Shown here: piece by piece, positions 17,395 to 25,639 of the stretch | How positions within the stretch are numbered: position 1 is the first letter of the stretch | Layout: each line of letters starts with the position of its first letter | The notes under the pieces: model-generated | What the model saw: only the letters and a program-made list of their open reading frames with translations | The model's database searches: none | What the model was told of the DNA's origin: nothing | Translations under genes and position numbers: made by a program | From: Burkholderia glumae LMG 2196 = ATCC 33617 | GTDB taxonomy: Bacteria > Pseudomonadota > Gammaproteobacteria > Burkholderiales > Burkholderiaceae | Reading direction: 5' to 3' | DNA: 64,000 nucleotides | NCBI RefSeq assembly: GCF_000960995.1 | Contig: NZ_CP009434.1 | Span: 806,001-870,000 of the forward strand

Positions 17395-18423
17395 TCACCG
17401 CTGCCGGTGCGTGCCGCGGCCCGGGCGCCGGGCCGCGGGCTTCGCCGAGCCGCCGCCCGGCGCGGCGGGCTGGTCGTCCCGCCGCCCGCCCGTGTTCGCT
17501 CCCGCCCGCCCGTCCGCTGGGGCGTCGTCCTGCTCGAGCAGGGCCGCGAAGCGGTCCGCCAGGGTCGGCCGCGACCGCTTGGGCCATACCGCGCTGAGTT
17601 CGAAGAACGGCAGCGCGGCGCCGTCGCGCAGCTCGCAGACGCGCACCCCCGAAAAGCGCAGCGCCTGCACCGAACGCGGCAGCAGCGAGGCGCCGCAGCC
17701 TGCCGCGACGCAGGCCAGCACCGTCAGCGAGCGGTTCGCGTCCTGCACCACGCTGGTCTCGCAGCCGGCCTTGCGGAACGCGCTCAGGATGCCGGCGCGG
17801 ATCGCCGGCAACTGCTCCTGCGGGAACCAGACGAGGCCGAGGCGGGCGAGATCGGCCAGCGCGAGCCGGCCGTCCGCGCCGAGCGGATGCGATTCGTGTA
17901 CCACCGCCTGCAGCCGCTCGCGTGCGATCAGCTTCTCGTGCATGCGCCCGCGGACCGCCACCGGCGTATGCAGCAGGCCGATGTCGATCTCGCCCGATTC
18001 GAGCGCGCCGGCCTGCTCGGCATTGCTCATCTCGCGCAGCGTCAGCTCGACGTTCGGCACCTCGTCACGCAGCGCGGCAATCGCCCTCGGCATGAGCTCG
18101 AACAGCGCGGCCGAGGCGAAGCCGATCGTGAGCCGCCCGCCGCGCTGCGCGCCGATATCGCGCGCGCGCCGCTCGGCTGCCTCGATGCGCGCCATGCTCA
18201 GGCGCAGGTCGTCGACGATCGCCTCGCCGGCGGCCGTCAGGGCCGCGCCGCGGCGCGTGCGCGAGAACAGGCGCACGCCGAGCTCGCGCTCGAAGCGCGT
18301 GATGGCCTGGCTCAGCGCCGGCTGCGCGAGCCCGAGCCGCTCGGCCGCGCCGGTCACGCTGCCGGCGTCGGCCACGGCCAGGAAGTACTTGAGGATGCGG
18401 GCGGATTCCATAAGGCCATGCAA
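17395..18423 (-). CDS. LysR family transcriptional regulator
   Basis: The 342-residue protein has the N-terminal helix-turn-helix (FLAVADAGSVTGAAERLGLAQPALSQAITRFE) and a type-2 periplasmic-binding-fold effector domain. The last roughly 45 residues (from EQDDAPADGR) are Gly/Arg/Pro-rich and are not part of the usual fold. The gene is divergent from the MFS-amidohydrolase pair across about 118 bp, so it very probably controls that operon. A second in-frame ATG at 18411 (MESARIL) is an equally good start. Confidence 0.9.
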   Translation of the reverse strand: MHGLMESARILKYFLAVADAGSVTGAAERLGLAQPALSQAITRFERELGVRLFSRTRRGAALTAAGEAIVDDLRLSMARIEAAERRARDIGAQRGGRLTIGFASAALFELMPRAIAALRDEVPNVELTLREMSNAEQAGALESGEIDIGLLHTPVAVRGRMHEKLIARERLQAVVHESHPLGADGRLALADLARLGLVWFPQEQLPAIRAGILSAFRKAGCETSVVQDANRSLTVLACVAAGCGASLLPRSVQALRFSGVRVCELRDGAALPFFELSAVWPKRSRPTLADRFAALLEQDDAPADGRAGANTGGRRDDQPAAPGGGSAKPAARRPGRGTHRQR

Positions 18424-18541
18424 TGAAAGATCAACGTTTCCATAGTATGCACGGCACTGCGTCCCGCACCAGAATGCGTACCATCATTCAATCGCGGTCG
18501 GGCGCCGGCGTGCCGCCACGATACGCACAAGGAGACGAGTC

Positions 18542-19840
18542 ATGCGCTGGTACCGGGACATCCCACCCGCCGAGAAACGCACGCTCCGGGCCTGCTTCGC
18601 GGGCTGGGCGGTGGACGCGGCCGATACGCAGATCTTTTCGCTGGTGATCCCGACGCTGCTGACGGTATGGGGCATCAGCAAGGGGCAGGCCGGCCTGATC
18701 GGCGGCGCCACGCTGGTGGCCGGCGCGCTGGGCGGGCTGCTGGCCGGCATGCTGTCGGATCGGGTGGGCCGCGTGCGCGCGCTGCAGGTCACCGTGCTCT
18801 GGTTTTCGCTGTTCACCTTCCTGAGCGCGTTCGCGCAGAACTTCGAGCAGTTGCTCGCGCTGAAGGCGCTGCAGGGCATCGGCTTCGGCGGCGAATGGAC
18901 GGCCGGTGCGGTGCTGCTCAGCGAAACCATCGACGCGCGGCATCGCGGCAAGGCGATGGGCATCGTGCAGAGCGCCTGGGGCTTCGGCTGGGGCGCCGCG
19001 GTGCTGCTCTATACGGCGATGTTCTCGTTCGTCTCGCAGGAGTGGGCGTGGCGGCTGCTGTTCGCGGTGGGCGTGGCGCCCGCGCTGCTGGTGCTGTATC
19101 TGCGCCGCAAGGTGGCCGAGCCGCCGCGCGAGCGGGCCGCCGCGCGCGAGGCCGGGCGGCCCGGCGTGCTGGCGACGGCGGCCGGCATCTTCGCGCCGGC
19201 GGTGCTGCGCACGACGGTGGTGGGCGGGCTGATCGGGCTGGGCGCGCATGGCGGCTATTACGCGGTCACCACCTGGCTGCCGACCTACCTGAAGACCGAG
19301 CGCCATCTGTCGGTGCTCGGCACGGGCGGCTACCTGGCGGTGGTGATCGTCGCGTTCATCGCCGGCTGCTTCGCGAGCGCCTGGCTGCAGGACCGCATCG
19401 GCCGCCGCCGGACCGTGATCGTGTTCGCGATCGGCTGCACGGTGATGGTCAATCTCTACACGCGCCTGCCGATCGGTGACACCGCCATGCTGATCCTGAG
19501 CTTCCCGCTTGGGCTGCTTTCGGCCGGCATCCCGGCCGCGCTCGGCGCGCTGTTCAACGAACTCTATCCGCAGGGCGTGCGCGGCACCGGCGTGGGTTTT
19601 TGCTACAACTTCGGGCGCATCGTCTCGGCCGGCTTTCCGGTCCTGATCGGCCACATGAGCAGCACGATGTCGCTCGGCACCGCGCTTGGCATCGATGCCG
19701 GCCTGGCCTATGGGCTGGTCGTGGTCGCCGCGCTGCTGCTGCCCGAGACGCGCGGGCGCCGCATCGCCGCGCCGCTGCCCGGCGGCTCGCGCGCCGGCCC
19801 GCAAGGCGCGAGCCCCGCCACGCCGGTCGAACCCACCTGA
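18542..19840 (+). CDS. MFS transporter (aromatic/organic acid type)
   Basis: The 432-residue carrier has about 12 membrane helices. The first-half signature is GGLLAGMLSDRVGRVRAL (loop 2-3) and the related second-half motif is DRIGRRRTVIV. The N-terminal WAVDAADTQIFSLVIPTLL resembles AAHS-type aromatic acid:proton symporters. AGGAG lies 7 bases before the ATG. It is divergent from a LysR gene and 10 bp upstream of an amidohydrolase. Uptake of a small carboxylic acid hydrolysed by that enzyme is the likely job; the substrate is not known. Confidence 0.88.
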   Translation: MRWYRDIPPAEKRTLRACFAGWAVDAADTQIFSLVIPTLLTVWGISKGQAGLIGGATLVAGALGGLLAGMLSDRVGRVRALQVTVLWFSLFTFLSAFAQNFEQLLALKALQGIGFGGEWTAGAVLLSETIDARHRGKAMGIVQSAWGFGWGAAVLLYTAMFSFVSQEWAWRLLFAVGVAPALLVLYLRRKVAEPPRERAAAREAGRPGVLATAAGIFAPAVLRTTVVGGLIGLGAHGGYYAVTTWLPTYLKTERHLSVLGTGGYLAVVIVAFIAGCFASAWLQDRIGRRRTVIVFAIGCTVMVNLYTRLPIGDTAMLILSFPLGLLSAGIPAALGALFNELYPQGVRGTGVGFCYNFGRIVSAGFPVLIGHMSSTMSLGTALGIDAGLAYGLVVVAALLLPETRGRRIAAPLPGGSRAGPQGASPATPVEPT

Positions 19841-19850
19841 TCGCGAATAC

Positions 19851-20744
19851 ATGAAGACGACGCATCCGGCTTTGCCGCCGCTTGCCGAGGCCGGCCTGTC
19901 GGCCGCGGGCGCGGCCTGGCTCGCCGCCGGCGCGCCGGCCGTGACCGGCATCGACAGCCACGCCCACCTGTTCCTGAGCACGCTGCCGCTCGCCGCGCAG
20001 CGCCGCCATGCGCCCGACTACGACGCCACGCTCGACGCCTATGTCGCGCATCTGTCGGCGCATGGGCTTTCGCATGGCGTGCTGGTGCAGCCGAGCTTCC
20101 TCGGCACCGACAACAGCTGGCTCGCGGCCGTGGCAGGTCGGTATCCGCGGCGCTTTCGCGGCGTGGCCGTGGTCGATCCGTGCCTGGACGAGGCGGCGCT
20201 CGGCGCGCTGGCCGCGAGCGGCATCGTCGGCGCGCGGCTCAACCTGATCGGCCTGCCGCTGCCGGACCTGCGCGCCGGCCCGTGGCCTGCCTTCCTCGCG
20301 CGCATCAACGCGCTGGGCTGGCATCTCGAACTGCATCGCGGCGCGGCCGACCTGCCGGTGCTGCTCGACGCGCTGCTCGCGCAGCGCTGCACCGTGGTGG
20401 TCGATCATTTCGGGCGGCCGGACCCCGCGGCCGGCGCGCGCGATGCGGGCTTTCGCCATCTGCTCGCGCAGGCCGACGGCGGGCGCGTGTGGGTCAAGCT
20501 CTCGGCCGCCTATCGCAGCGCGGGCGCCGATGACGGCGAGGCGTTGGCGCGCGTGCTCGCGTCGCAACTGCTGGCGGCGTTCGGCACCGAACGGCTGGTA
20601 TGGGGCAGTGATTGGCCGCATACGCAGCATCGGCATCTGGTCGACTACGCGGCGGCCGCGCGCGCGTTGCGGCGCTGGGTGCCGGACGACGCGCAACGGC
20701 AGGCGATCCTGACCACCTCCGCGCGCGAGCTGTTCCGCTTCTGA
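19851..20744 (+). CDS. amidohydrolase family protein (TIM-barrel metal hydrolase)
   Basis: This 297-residue protein has the amidohydrolase-2 pattern: HxH in GIDSHAHLF near residues 37-45, a mid-barrel HFGRPD motif, and the catalytic Asp in LVWGSDWPHTQH near the C-terminus. The closest functional class is the 2-pyrone-4,6-dicarboxylate lactonase-like group, which hydrolyses cyclic lactones or lactams of aromatic breakdown. The ATG at 19851 follows the MFS stop by 10 bp; the frame upstream of it overlaps the MFS gene and is shadow. It forms a two-gene catabolic operon controlled by the divergent LysR. Confidence 0.87.
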   Translation: MKTTHPALPPLAEAGLSAAGAAWLAAGAPAVTGIDSHAHLFLSTLPLAAQRRHAPDYDATLDAYVAHLSAHGLSHGVLVQPSFLGTDNSWLAAVAGRYPRRFRGVAVVDPCLDEAALGALAASGIVGARLNLIGLPLPDLRAGPWPAFLARINALGWHLELHRGAADLPVLLDALLAQRCTVVVDHFGRPDPAAGARDAGFRHLLAQADGGRVWVKLSAAYRSAGADDGEALARVLASQLLAAFGTERLVWGSDWPHTQHRHLVDYAAAARALRRWVPDDAQRQAILTTSARELFRF

Positions 20745-20757
20745 GCCGCCGCGGGCG

Positions 20758-20810
20758 CCGTTTCCTGCCGTTTCCTGCCGTTTCCTGCCGTTTCCGGCCG
20801 TTTCCTGCCG
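20758..20810. repeat. 10-bp tandem repeat, about five copies
   Basis: The unit TTTCCTGCCG is repeated five times in exact register from 20761 to 20810, with one base changed in the fourth copy (TTTCCGGCCG). It lies between the amidohydrolase stop and the convergent AhpD-like gene. Such arrays are unstable in copy number and useful as VNTR markers; a regulatory role is not evident. Confidence 0.85.
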
Positions 20811-20848
20811 GTTGCGCGCCGCAGCAGCCGCAGCGGCAGCCGTTGCGT

Positions 20849-21310
20849 TCAGCCCTGCGCCGCCAGTGCCGCCGCCGGCACGTTGCGAAAGCTGATCGCC
20901 AGCCGGTTGAAGCTGTTCATGAGGCCGATGGCGATCGTCAGGTCGGCCAGCTCCTTCTCGCCGAACACGCTGGCGGCCGCCTGATAATCGCTGTCCGGCA
21001 CCCCGGTCTGCGCCACGCGCGTGACCGATTCGGCCCAGGCCAGCGCGGCCTGCTCGCGCGCGCTGAAGAGGCTTTTCGCCTCGTGCCAGACGGGCACCAG
21101 CACGATCTTCTCGACCGCCACGCCGTGCTTGCGCAGGTCGCGCGTGTGCAGGTCGATGCAATAGGCGCAGCCGTTGATCAGGCTCACGCGCAGGTAGACG
21201 AGATCGACGAGCGTGGCGTCGAGCCCGCACTGCGAGACATAGGCGTGTACGCCGACGAGCGCCTTGTAGCCGGCCGGCGCCGCCTGTTGATAGTGGATGC
21301 GTTCGCTCAT
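20849..21310 (-). CDS. carboxymuconolactone decarboxylase / AhpD-like protein
   Basis: This 153-residue all-helical protein has the AhpD redox motif CAYCIDLH (Cys-x2-Cys with a following His), typical of peroxidase-active members. It probably reduces peroxides, or relays electrons, in the cytoplasm. It overlaps the cupin gene by 4 bp (ATGA), so the two are co-translated. A MocR regulator is divergent from the pair. Confidence 0.88.
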   Translation of the reverse strand: MSERIHYQQAAPAGYKALVGVHAYVSQCGLDATLVDLVYLRVSLINGCAYCIDLHTRDLRKHGVAVEKIVLVPVWHEAKSLFSAREQAALAWAESVTRVAQTGVPDSDYQAAASVFGEKELADLTIAIGLMNSFNRLAISFRNVPAAALAAQG

Positions 21311-21750
21311 TTCGATGCCTCCGGTGAATCGTTGACGGTCAGGGCGCGATGATCGCTGTCGACGACGAACACCGCGAGCAGCTTCGCGGGCTCGGTGGCG
21401 CTCGCGTTGCGGCTCGTCACGTGGTGCGCGCCCGGCATTTCGTAGAACGATTCGCCCGCGTGGTAGACGCGCTCGGGCTGCCCCTCCACCTGGCTCGCCA
21501 CGCTGCCGGACACCACATAGGCGTAGATGAACGCCGAGTGATCGTGGCGATGCGGCGGCGAGGCGCCGTTCGGCGGATACGACACCTCCACCGCCACCAG
21601 CGACTTGCCCGGCACGGACGGGATCGCATGCGAGAAATTGGGCTTGACGCTGGCGCCGGCGGCGCCGGCTTCGCTGTCGGCCATGGCGGGGCGGCTCAGC
21701 ACCGCCGCGGCGGCCAGCAGCAGCGGCAGGTAGCGATGCGCGGGTTTCAT
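21307..21750 (-). CDS. exported cupin domain protein
   Basis: This 147-residue protein has a Sec signal (residues 1-24, cleavage after AMA) and one cupin domain: motif 1 PPHRHDHSAFIYAYVVSG with three His, and motif 2 PGAHHVTSRN. It is therefore a periplasmic metal-binding cupin, an unusual location. It is the first gene of a two-gene operon with the AhpD-like protein, and a MocR gene is divergent 95 bp away. A role in handling oxidised or electrophilic compounds is inferred from the pairing. Confidence 0.85.
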   Translation of the reverse strand: MKPAHRYLPLLLAAAAVLSRPAMADSEAGAAGASVKPNFSHAIPSVPGKSLVAVEVSYPPNGASPPHRHDHSAFIYAYVVSGSVASQVEGQPERVYHAGESFYEMPGAHHVTSRNASATEPAKLLAVFVVDSDHRALTVNDSPEASK

Positions 21751-21845
21751 GGGAGGCTCCTCGATGGGATCAGGCGGTCATTCTGCGCCGTTCGCAGTTC
21801 ATGAAAAAGCACTGAAAAGCTGTTTTTTCCATGTACCATGGCGGC

Positions 21846-23264
21846 ATGTCGAAGCCCCTGGACCTCGCGCTGGACCGTTCGGCCGCGCTGCCGCTTGCCG
21901 AGCAGATCCGGCTCGGCATCGCCGCCGCGATCGATCGCGGCGTGCTCGCGCCCGGCGCGCGCCTGCCGTCGTGGCTCGATCTCGCCGCACAGCTCGGCGT
22001 GGCGCGCGGCACCGTCAAGGCCGCCTACGAGCGGCTGGTGGATGCGCAGCTGGTGGTGGCGTCGCGCCCCGGCGGCACGCGCGTGGCCGAGCGGCCGCCG
22101 CGGCTCGCGGGGCCGGACGCCGTGCCGGGCGCGGCGCCACTGCCGGGGCCGTTCTGGGATTTCTTCCCGCGCGCGCCGACCGTGTTCCAGAACGGCGTGC
22201 CGGCTTCCGACTGCTTCCCCGCGGCGCTGTTCGCGCGGCTGCGTTCGCGCGCCGCGCGCGCGGAGGCGACGGCGCCCGCGGTCTATCCCGATCCGCGCGG
22301 CGAGCCGGCCCTGCGGCGCGCGATCGCCGCGCATCTGGCGATCGCGCGCGGCATCGAGTGCCGGCCGTCGCAGGTGTTCGTGACGGCCGGCTTCTCGGGC
22401 GCGCGCCAGTTCGCGTTGAGCGTGCTGCGCGCCGAGGGCCGGCGCGCCTGGCTCGAGGAGCCGGGCTTCGTGCCGAGCCGCCGCGCGCTGTCGCTGGCGC
22501 GCATCGAGCCGGTACCGGTGCCGGTCGACGAGGACGGCATCGACGTCGACTACGGCCTGCGGCACGCGCCCGATGCGGCGTTCGCGCTGCTCACGCCGGG
22601 CCAGCAGGCGCCGCTCGGCCCGACGCTGTCGCTGGCGCGGCGCCGCCGGCTGCTCGAATGGGCCGGCGACACGGGCGCCTCGATCATCGAGGACGACTAT
22701 CTCGGCGAACTGCAACTGCGGCGCCGCGCGGCTCCGGCGCTGGCCTCGCTCGACACGGCGGGGCGCGTGATCCACATCGGCTCGTTCAGCAAGACCATCA
22801 GCCCGGCGCTGCGGCTCGGCTTCCTGGTGGCGCCGGCGCCGCTCGCGGCGCGCTTCGGCGAGGCCGCCGCGTGCTTCGCGCCGGCGCCCGACGTGGCCGT
22901 GCAGCTGGCCGCGGAGGCCTTCATGCGCGAGGGCCATTACATGCGCCATCTGCGCCGCATGAAGCGCGTGTATGCCGCGCGCGGCCATGCGCTGCAAACG
23001 CGCCTCGAAGCGCTCGGCTATCAGGTGCATCCGGCCGGGCTCGCGATGCTGCTGCGCCTGCCCGACGGCACGCGCGCCAGCGACGTCGAGATCGCGCTCG
23101 CGGCCGGCCGCGAGGGGCTCGCGCCCGGGCCGTTGTCGCCCTGGTTCGCCGCGGCGGGCGGCGGCGCGAGCGCGGGGCTGCTGCTCGGCGTGGCCACCGC
23201 CGGCGAAGCGCGGCTGGCCGACGCCTGCGCGCGGCTGGACCGGGTGATCCGCGCCCATGCCTGA
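21846..23264 (+). CDS. MocR family regulator (GntR-aminotransferase fusion)
   Basis: This protein of about 472 residues has an N-terminal GntR winged helix (LPLAEQIRLGIAAAIDRGVLAPGARLPSW, then LGVARGTVKAAYERL) and a PLP aminotransferase-like domain with the lysine in HIGSFSKTISPALRLGF. It is divergent from the cupin/AhpD operon and probably regulates it. An ATG 15 bases upstream (21831) is also possible; I prefer 21846, which begins the conserved MSKPLDLALDR segment. Confidence 0.88.
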   Translation: MSKPLDLALDRSAALPLAEQIRLGIAAAIDRGVLAPGARLPSWLDLAAQLGVARGTVKAAYERLVDAQLVVASRPGGTRVAERPPRLAGPDAVPGAAPLPGPFWDFFPRAPTVFQNGVPASDCFPAALFARLRSRAARAEATAPAVYPDPRGEPALRRAIAAHLAIARGIECRPSQVFVTAGFSGARQFALSVLRAEGRRAWLEEPGFVPSRRALSLARIEPVPVPVDEDGIDVDYGLRHAPDAAFALLTPGQQAPLGPTLSLARRRRLLEWAGDTGASIIEDDYLGELQLRRRAAPALASLDTAGRVIHIGSFSKTISPALRLGFLVAPAPLAARFGEAAACFAPAPDVAVQLAAEAFMREGHYMRHLRRMKRVYAARGHALQTRLEALGYQVHPAGLAMLLRLPDGTRASDVEIALAAGREGLAPGPLSPWFAAAGGGASAGLLLGVATAGEARLADACARLDRVIRAHA

Positions 23265-23407
23265 GGCGGCCGGCCCGGCGCCGAATGGCATGGGCGGATA
23301 CGCAACGCACCGGGCAGAGACGGCGGACCAGGACGCGGGCGCAGTTGCCGCCTGCCGGTGCTCGACAGGCGGCGTTGGCGCATCGATAACGAAGCGCCGG
23401 GGGGGCC

Positions 23408-23554
23408 TCAGCGGCCTCGGCGCACGCCGATCTTCAGCCAGCGCAGCCAGTGCGTCAGCATCGGCCGGCGAGGCTCGAGCGAGAGCATCGTGTCGTAGTG
23501 GGCGCGCGATTCCGCGACGTGCGGGAGTGTCGAAAGCAGAAGGCCGAAGTTCAT
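23408..23554 (-). CDS. 48-residue basic small protein, unrecognised
   Basis: This is a short frame that usual length cut-offs miss. It starts MNFGLLLSTLPHVAES and ends HWLRWLKIGVRRGR. GGAG precedes the ATG by 9 bases. The composition is protein-like, with a hydrophobic start, a central Asp/Glu region and an amphipathic basic C-terminal helix rich in Trp and Arg that could lie on a membrane. It is the second of two small minus-strand ORFs 82 bp apart. I do not know its family. Confidence 0.55.
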   Translation of the reverse strand: MNFGLLLSTLPHVAESRAHYDTMLSLEPRRPMLTHWLRWLKIGVRRGR

Positions 23555-23636
23555 GGGATGGCTCCGTGCGGCGGCGCGCGAGGCGCTCGCCGCGTAAGCG
23601 GGCGCGGAGCCGTTCCGGCGAGGCGAGCGGCTTGCC

Positions 23637-23723
23637 TCAGGGGGCCGGAGCGTCAGCGCTGCCCGGATGAATGGGGATCAGGCGGCATACGTCGGATAAA
23701 GGACAACTGTCACAGTCGTTCAT
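23637..23723 (-). CDS. 28-residue Cys-motif peptide, unrecognised
   Basis: A 28-codon frame encodes a peptide starting MNDCDSCPLSDVCRLIP, with the spacing Cys-x2-Cys-x5-Cys (residues 4, 7, 13). A perfect AGGAG lies 5 bases before the ATG (23729-23733 on the minus strand). The codons use AT-containing third positions (TGT, AGT, TTA, GTA), unlike the surrounding shadow frames. The Cys spacing resembles that of metal- or FeS-binding modules. It precedes the 48-residue ORF and the two may be one transcript. Function unknown. Confidence 0.5.
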   Translation of the reverse strand: MNDCDSCPLSDVCRLIPIHPGSADAPAP

Positions 23724-24244
23724 GCTGGCTCCTGTCTCGGGCATCCCGAGCGTGAGTGGCCGCACGGCCGGATGCGCCGCGCGCGGCGGCCCGCAAACGC
23801 GGGCGCGCGCGCACGCGGCGGGACGCCGGATGGCGGCGGACCCGGAGCGCGGATGCGTGACGGCATCGCGCGTTCCGGCGCGAAAGCGGTGCGTAAGGAG
23901 CAGGACTGCGGAAAGGTTGCTGCGCGCACCGTCTGCCTGAGCGGCTGACGGTGGCCGGGGAGACGGCGGGCGTCGGTCGTTCAGGCGGGAAAGCTGATCG
24001 AAGATCGACTACTGCAAGTGTCCAAGACAATTGCCCCGTTGATGAAGATGACGGATTCTAGGGAGCGCGCGCATGCGGCGTCAACCCCGCTTGCCAAGCT
24101 TTCCTGATTATTTTTCAGAATTTTTCGTTGCGGCGCCGCGCCCCGTGCTTGCTTCGTCGACGGGCGGCCGCGATCGCGCGGCGCGAACGCGGTATCCTTC
24201 CGGCGCCGCCCGTTTCCGGCGGTGCCTCGACCCGCCGACCCGAC
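23724..24244. other. leader region between two tiny ORFs and an MFS gene
   Basis: About 520 bp. The part at 23990-24130 is AT-richer and probably holds promoters for both directions: the small-ORF pair on the minus strand and the MFS gene on the plus strand. No protein-like frame is present; several Arg/Pro-rich shadow frames occur. Confidence 0.5.
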
Positions 24245-25519
24245 ATGCCGCCCACGCTTCCGCCCGCCGCCGACCTCGCCGCCCGCTCCTCCCCCGACCA
24301 CGTCACGCGCTACGCATGGAAGGCGCTCGCCGGCTCGGCAATCGGCTATGCGATGGACGGCTTCGACCTGCTGATCCTCGGCTTCATGCTGCCGGCGATC
24401 TCGGCCTCGCTGCGGCTCGACGCGCAGCAGGCGGGCGCGCTCGTCACCTGGACGCTGGTGGGCGCGGTGGCGGGCGGGCTGATCTTCGGCGCGCTCAGCG
24501 ACCGCTACGGCCGCGTGCGCGTGCTGAGCTGGACGATCCTGCTGTTCGCGGTGTTTACCGGGCTCTGCGCGCTGGCGCGTGGCTTCGCCGACCTGCTGGT
24601 GTACCGCACCGTGGCCGGCATCGGCCTGGGCGGCGAGTTCGGCATCGGCATGGCGCTGGCCGCCGAGGCCTGGCCCGCCAGCAAACGCGCGCGCGTGTCG
24701 TCCTACGTGGCGCTCGGCTGGCAGGCGGGCGTGCTGCTCGCCGCGCTGCTCACGCCGGCGCTGCTGCAGGCGCTCGGCTGGCGTGGCATGTTCGCGGTGG
24801 GCGTGCTGCCGGCGCTGGCGGCCTGGGCGATGCGCCATCGGCTGCACGAGCCCGAACTGTTCTTGCGGGCGCGCCGGCCGCATCCGGACGGCGCGGCGGC
24901 AGGGCCGGCCGGGTTCGGCCGGCGCTTGCTTCTGCTGTTCGCCGACGCGCGCACGGCACGCACCAGCCTCGGCATCGTGATCCTCTGCGCGGTGCAGAAC
25001 TTCGGCTACTACGGGATCATGATCTGGATGCCGACCTTCCTCTCGAAGCAGCTCGGCTTCTCGTTGACGAAGTCGGGCATCTGGACCGCCGTGACGGTGC
25101 TCGGGATGATGGCGGGCGTCTGGAGCTTCGGCCAGCTCGCCGACCGCATCGGCCGCAAGCCGACCTTCCTGATCTACCAGGCGGGCGCGGTGGTGATGGT
25201 GTTCGTCTACGCGCGGCTCGCGGACCCGGCCGCAATGCTGTGGGCCGGCGCGCTGATGGGAATGTTCGTAAACGGGATGGTGGGCGGCTACGGCACGCTG
25301 ATGTCGGAAGCCTATCCGACCGCCGCGCGCGCCACCGCGCAGAACCTGCTGTGGAACGTGGGGCGCGCGCTCGGCGGGCTCGGGCCGCTGGCGGTGGGCG
25401 CGCTGGCCGCGCGCTACTCGTTCCCGGTGGCGATCGCGGCGCTGGCGGCGCTGTACCTGATCGACATGATCGCCACGCTGGTGCTGATCCCCGAGCTGAA
25501 GGGCCGCGCGCTCGATTGA
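24245..25519 (+). CDS. MFS transporter (AAHS-like)
   Basis: The 424-residue carrier has about 12 membrane helices. It shows YAMDGFDLLILGFMLPAI in helix 1 (the conserved DGFD/DGYD signature of AAHS aromatic-acid symporters), GGLIFGALSDRYGRVRVL in loop 2-3 and FGQLADRIGRKPTFL in loop 8-9. It likely imports a benzoate-like or other small acid with protons. The ATG at 24245 begins the cytoplasmic N-terminus; the frame upstream to 24128 is Arg-rich. It is monocistronic, with a strong hairpin after the stop. Confidence 0.88.
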   Translation: MPPTLPPAADLAARSSPDHVTRYAWKALAGSAIGYAMDGFDLLILGFMLPAISASLRLDAQQAGALVTWTLVGAVAGGLIFGALSDRYGRVRVLSWTILLFAVFTGLCALARGFADLLVYRTVAGIGLGGEFGIGMALAAEAWPASKRARVSSYVALGWQAGVLLAALLTPALLQALGWRGMFAVGVLPALAAWAMRHRLHEPELFLRARRPHPDGAAAGPAGFGRRLLLLFADARTARTSLGIVILCAVQNFGYYGIMIWMPTFLSKQLGFSLTKSGIWTAVTVLGMMAGVWSFGQLADRIGRKPTFLIYQAGAVVMVFVYARLADPAAMLWAGALMGMFVNGMVGGYGTLMSEAYPTAARATAQNLLWNVGRALGGLGPLAVGALAARYSFPVAIAALAALYLIDMIATLVLIPELKGRALD

Positions 25520-25525
25520 GACGGG

Positions 25526-25559
25526 GCGGCGCCCCCGGCTTGCGCAACGAGGGCGCCGC
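25526..25559. terminator. 9-bp perfect hairpin between convergent genes
   Basis: GCGGCGCCC (25526-25534) pairs perfectly with GGGCGCCGC (25551-25559) across 16 bases, 7 bp after the MFS stop and 80 bp before the convergent yceH stop. It could end both transcripts. There is no T-run. Confidence 0.5.
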
Positions 25560-25639
25560 TCGCGGTGCAGGCCGCGCGCCGTGAGGCCGCTCGTGCGCCG
25601 GCCGGGGCGGTGCCTCCTTGGGGGCCGCGCGCGGCGGGC

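Noticed and set aside
20758..20810. possible CRISPR or attachment-site repeats
   Set aside because: The 10-bp units are directly adjacent with no spacers and no integrase nearby.
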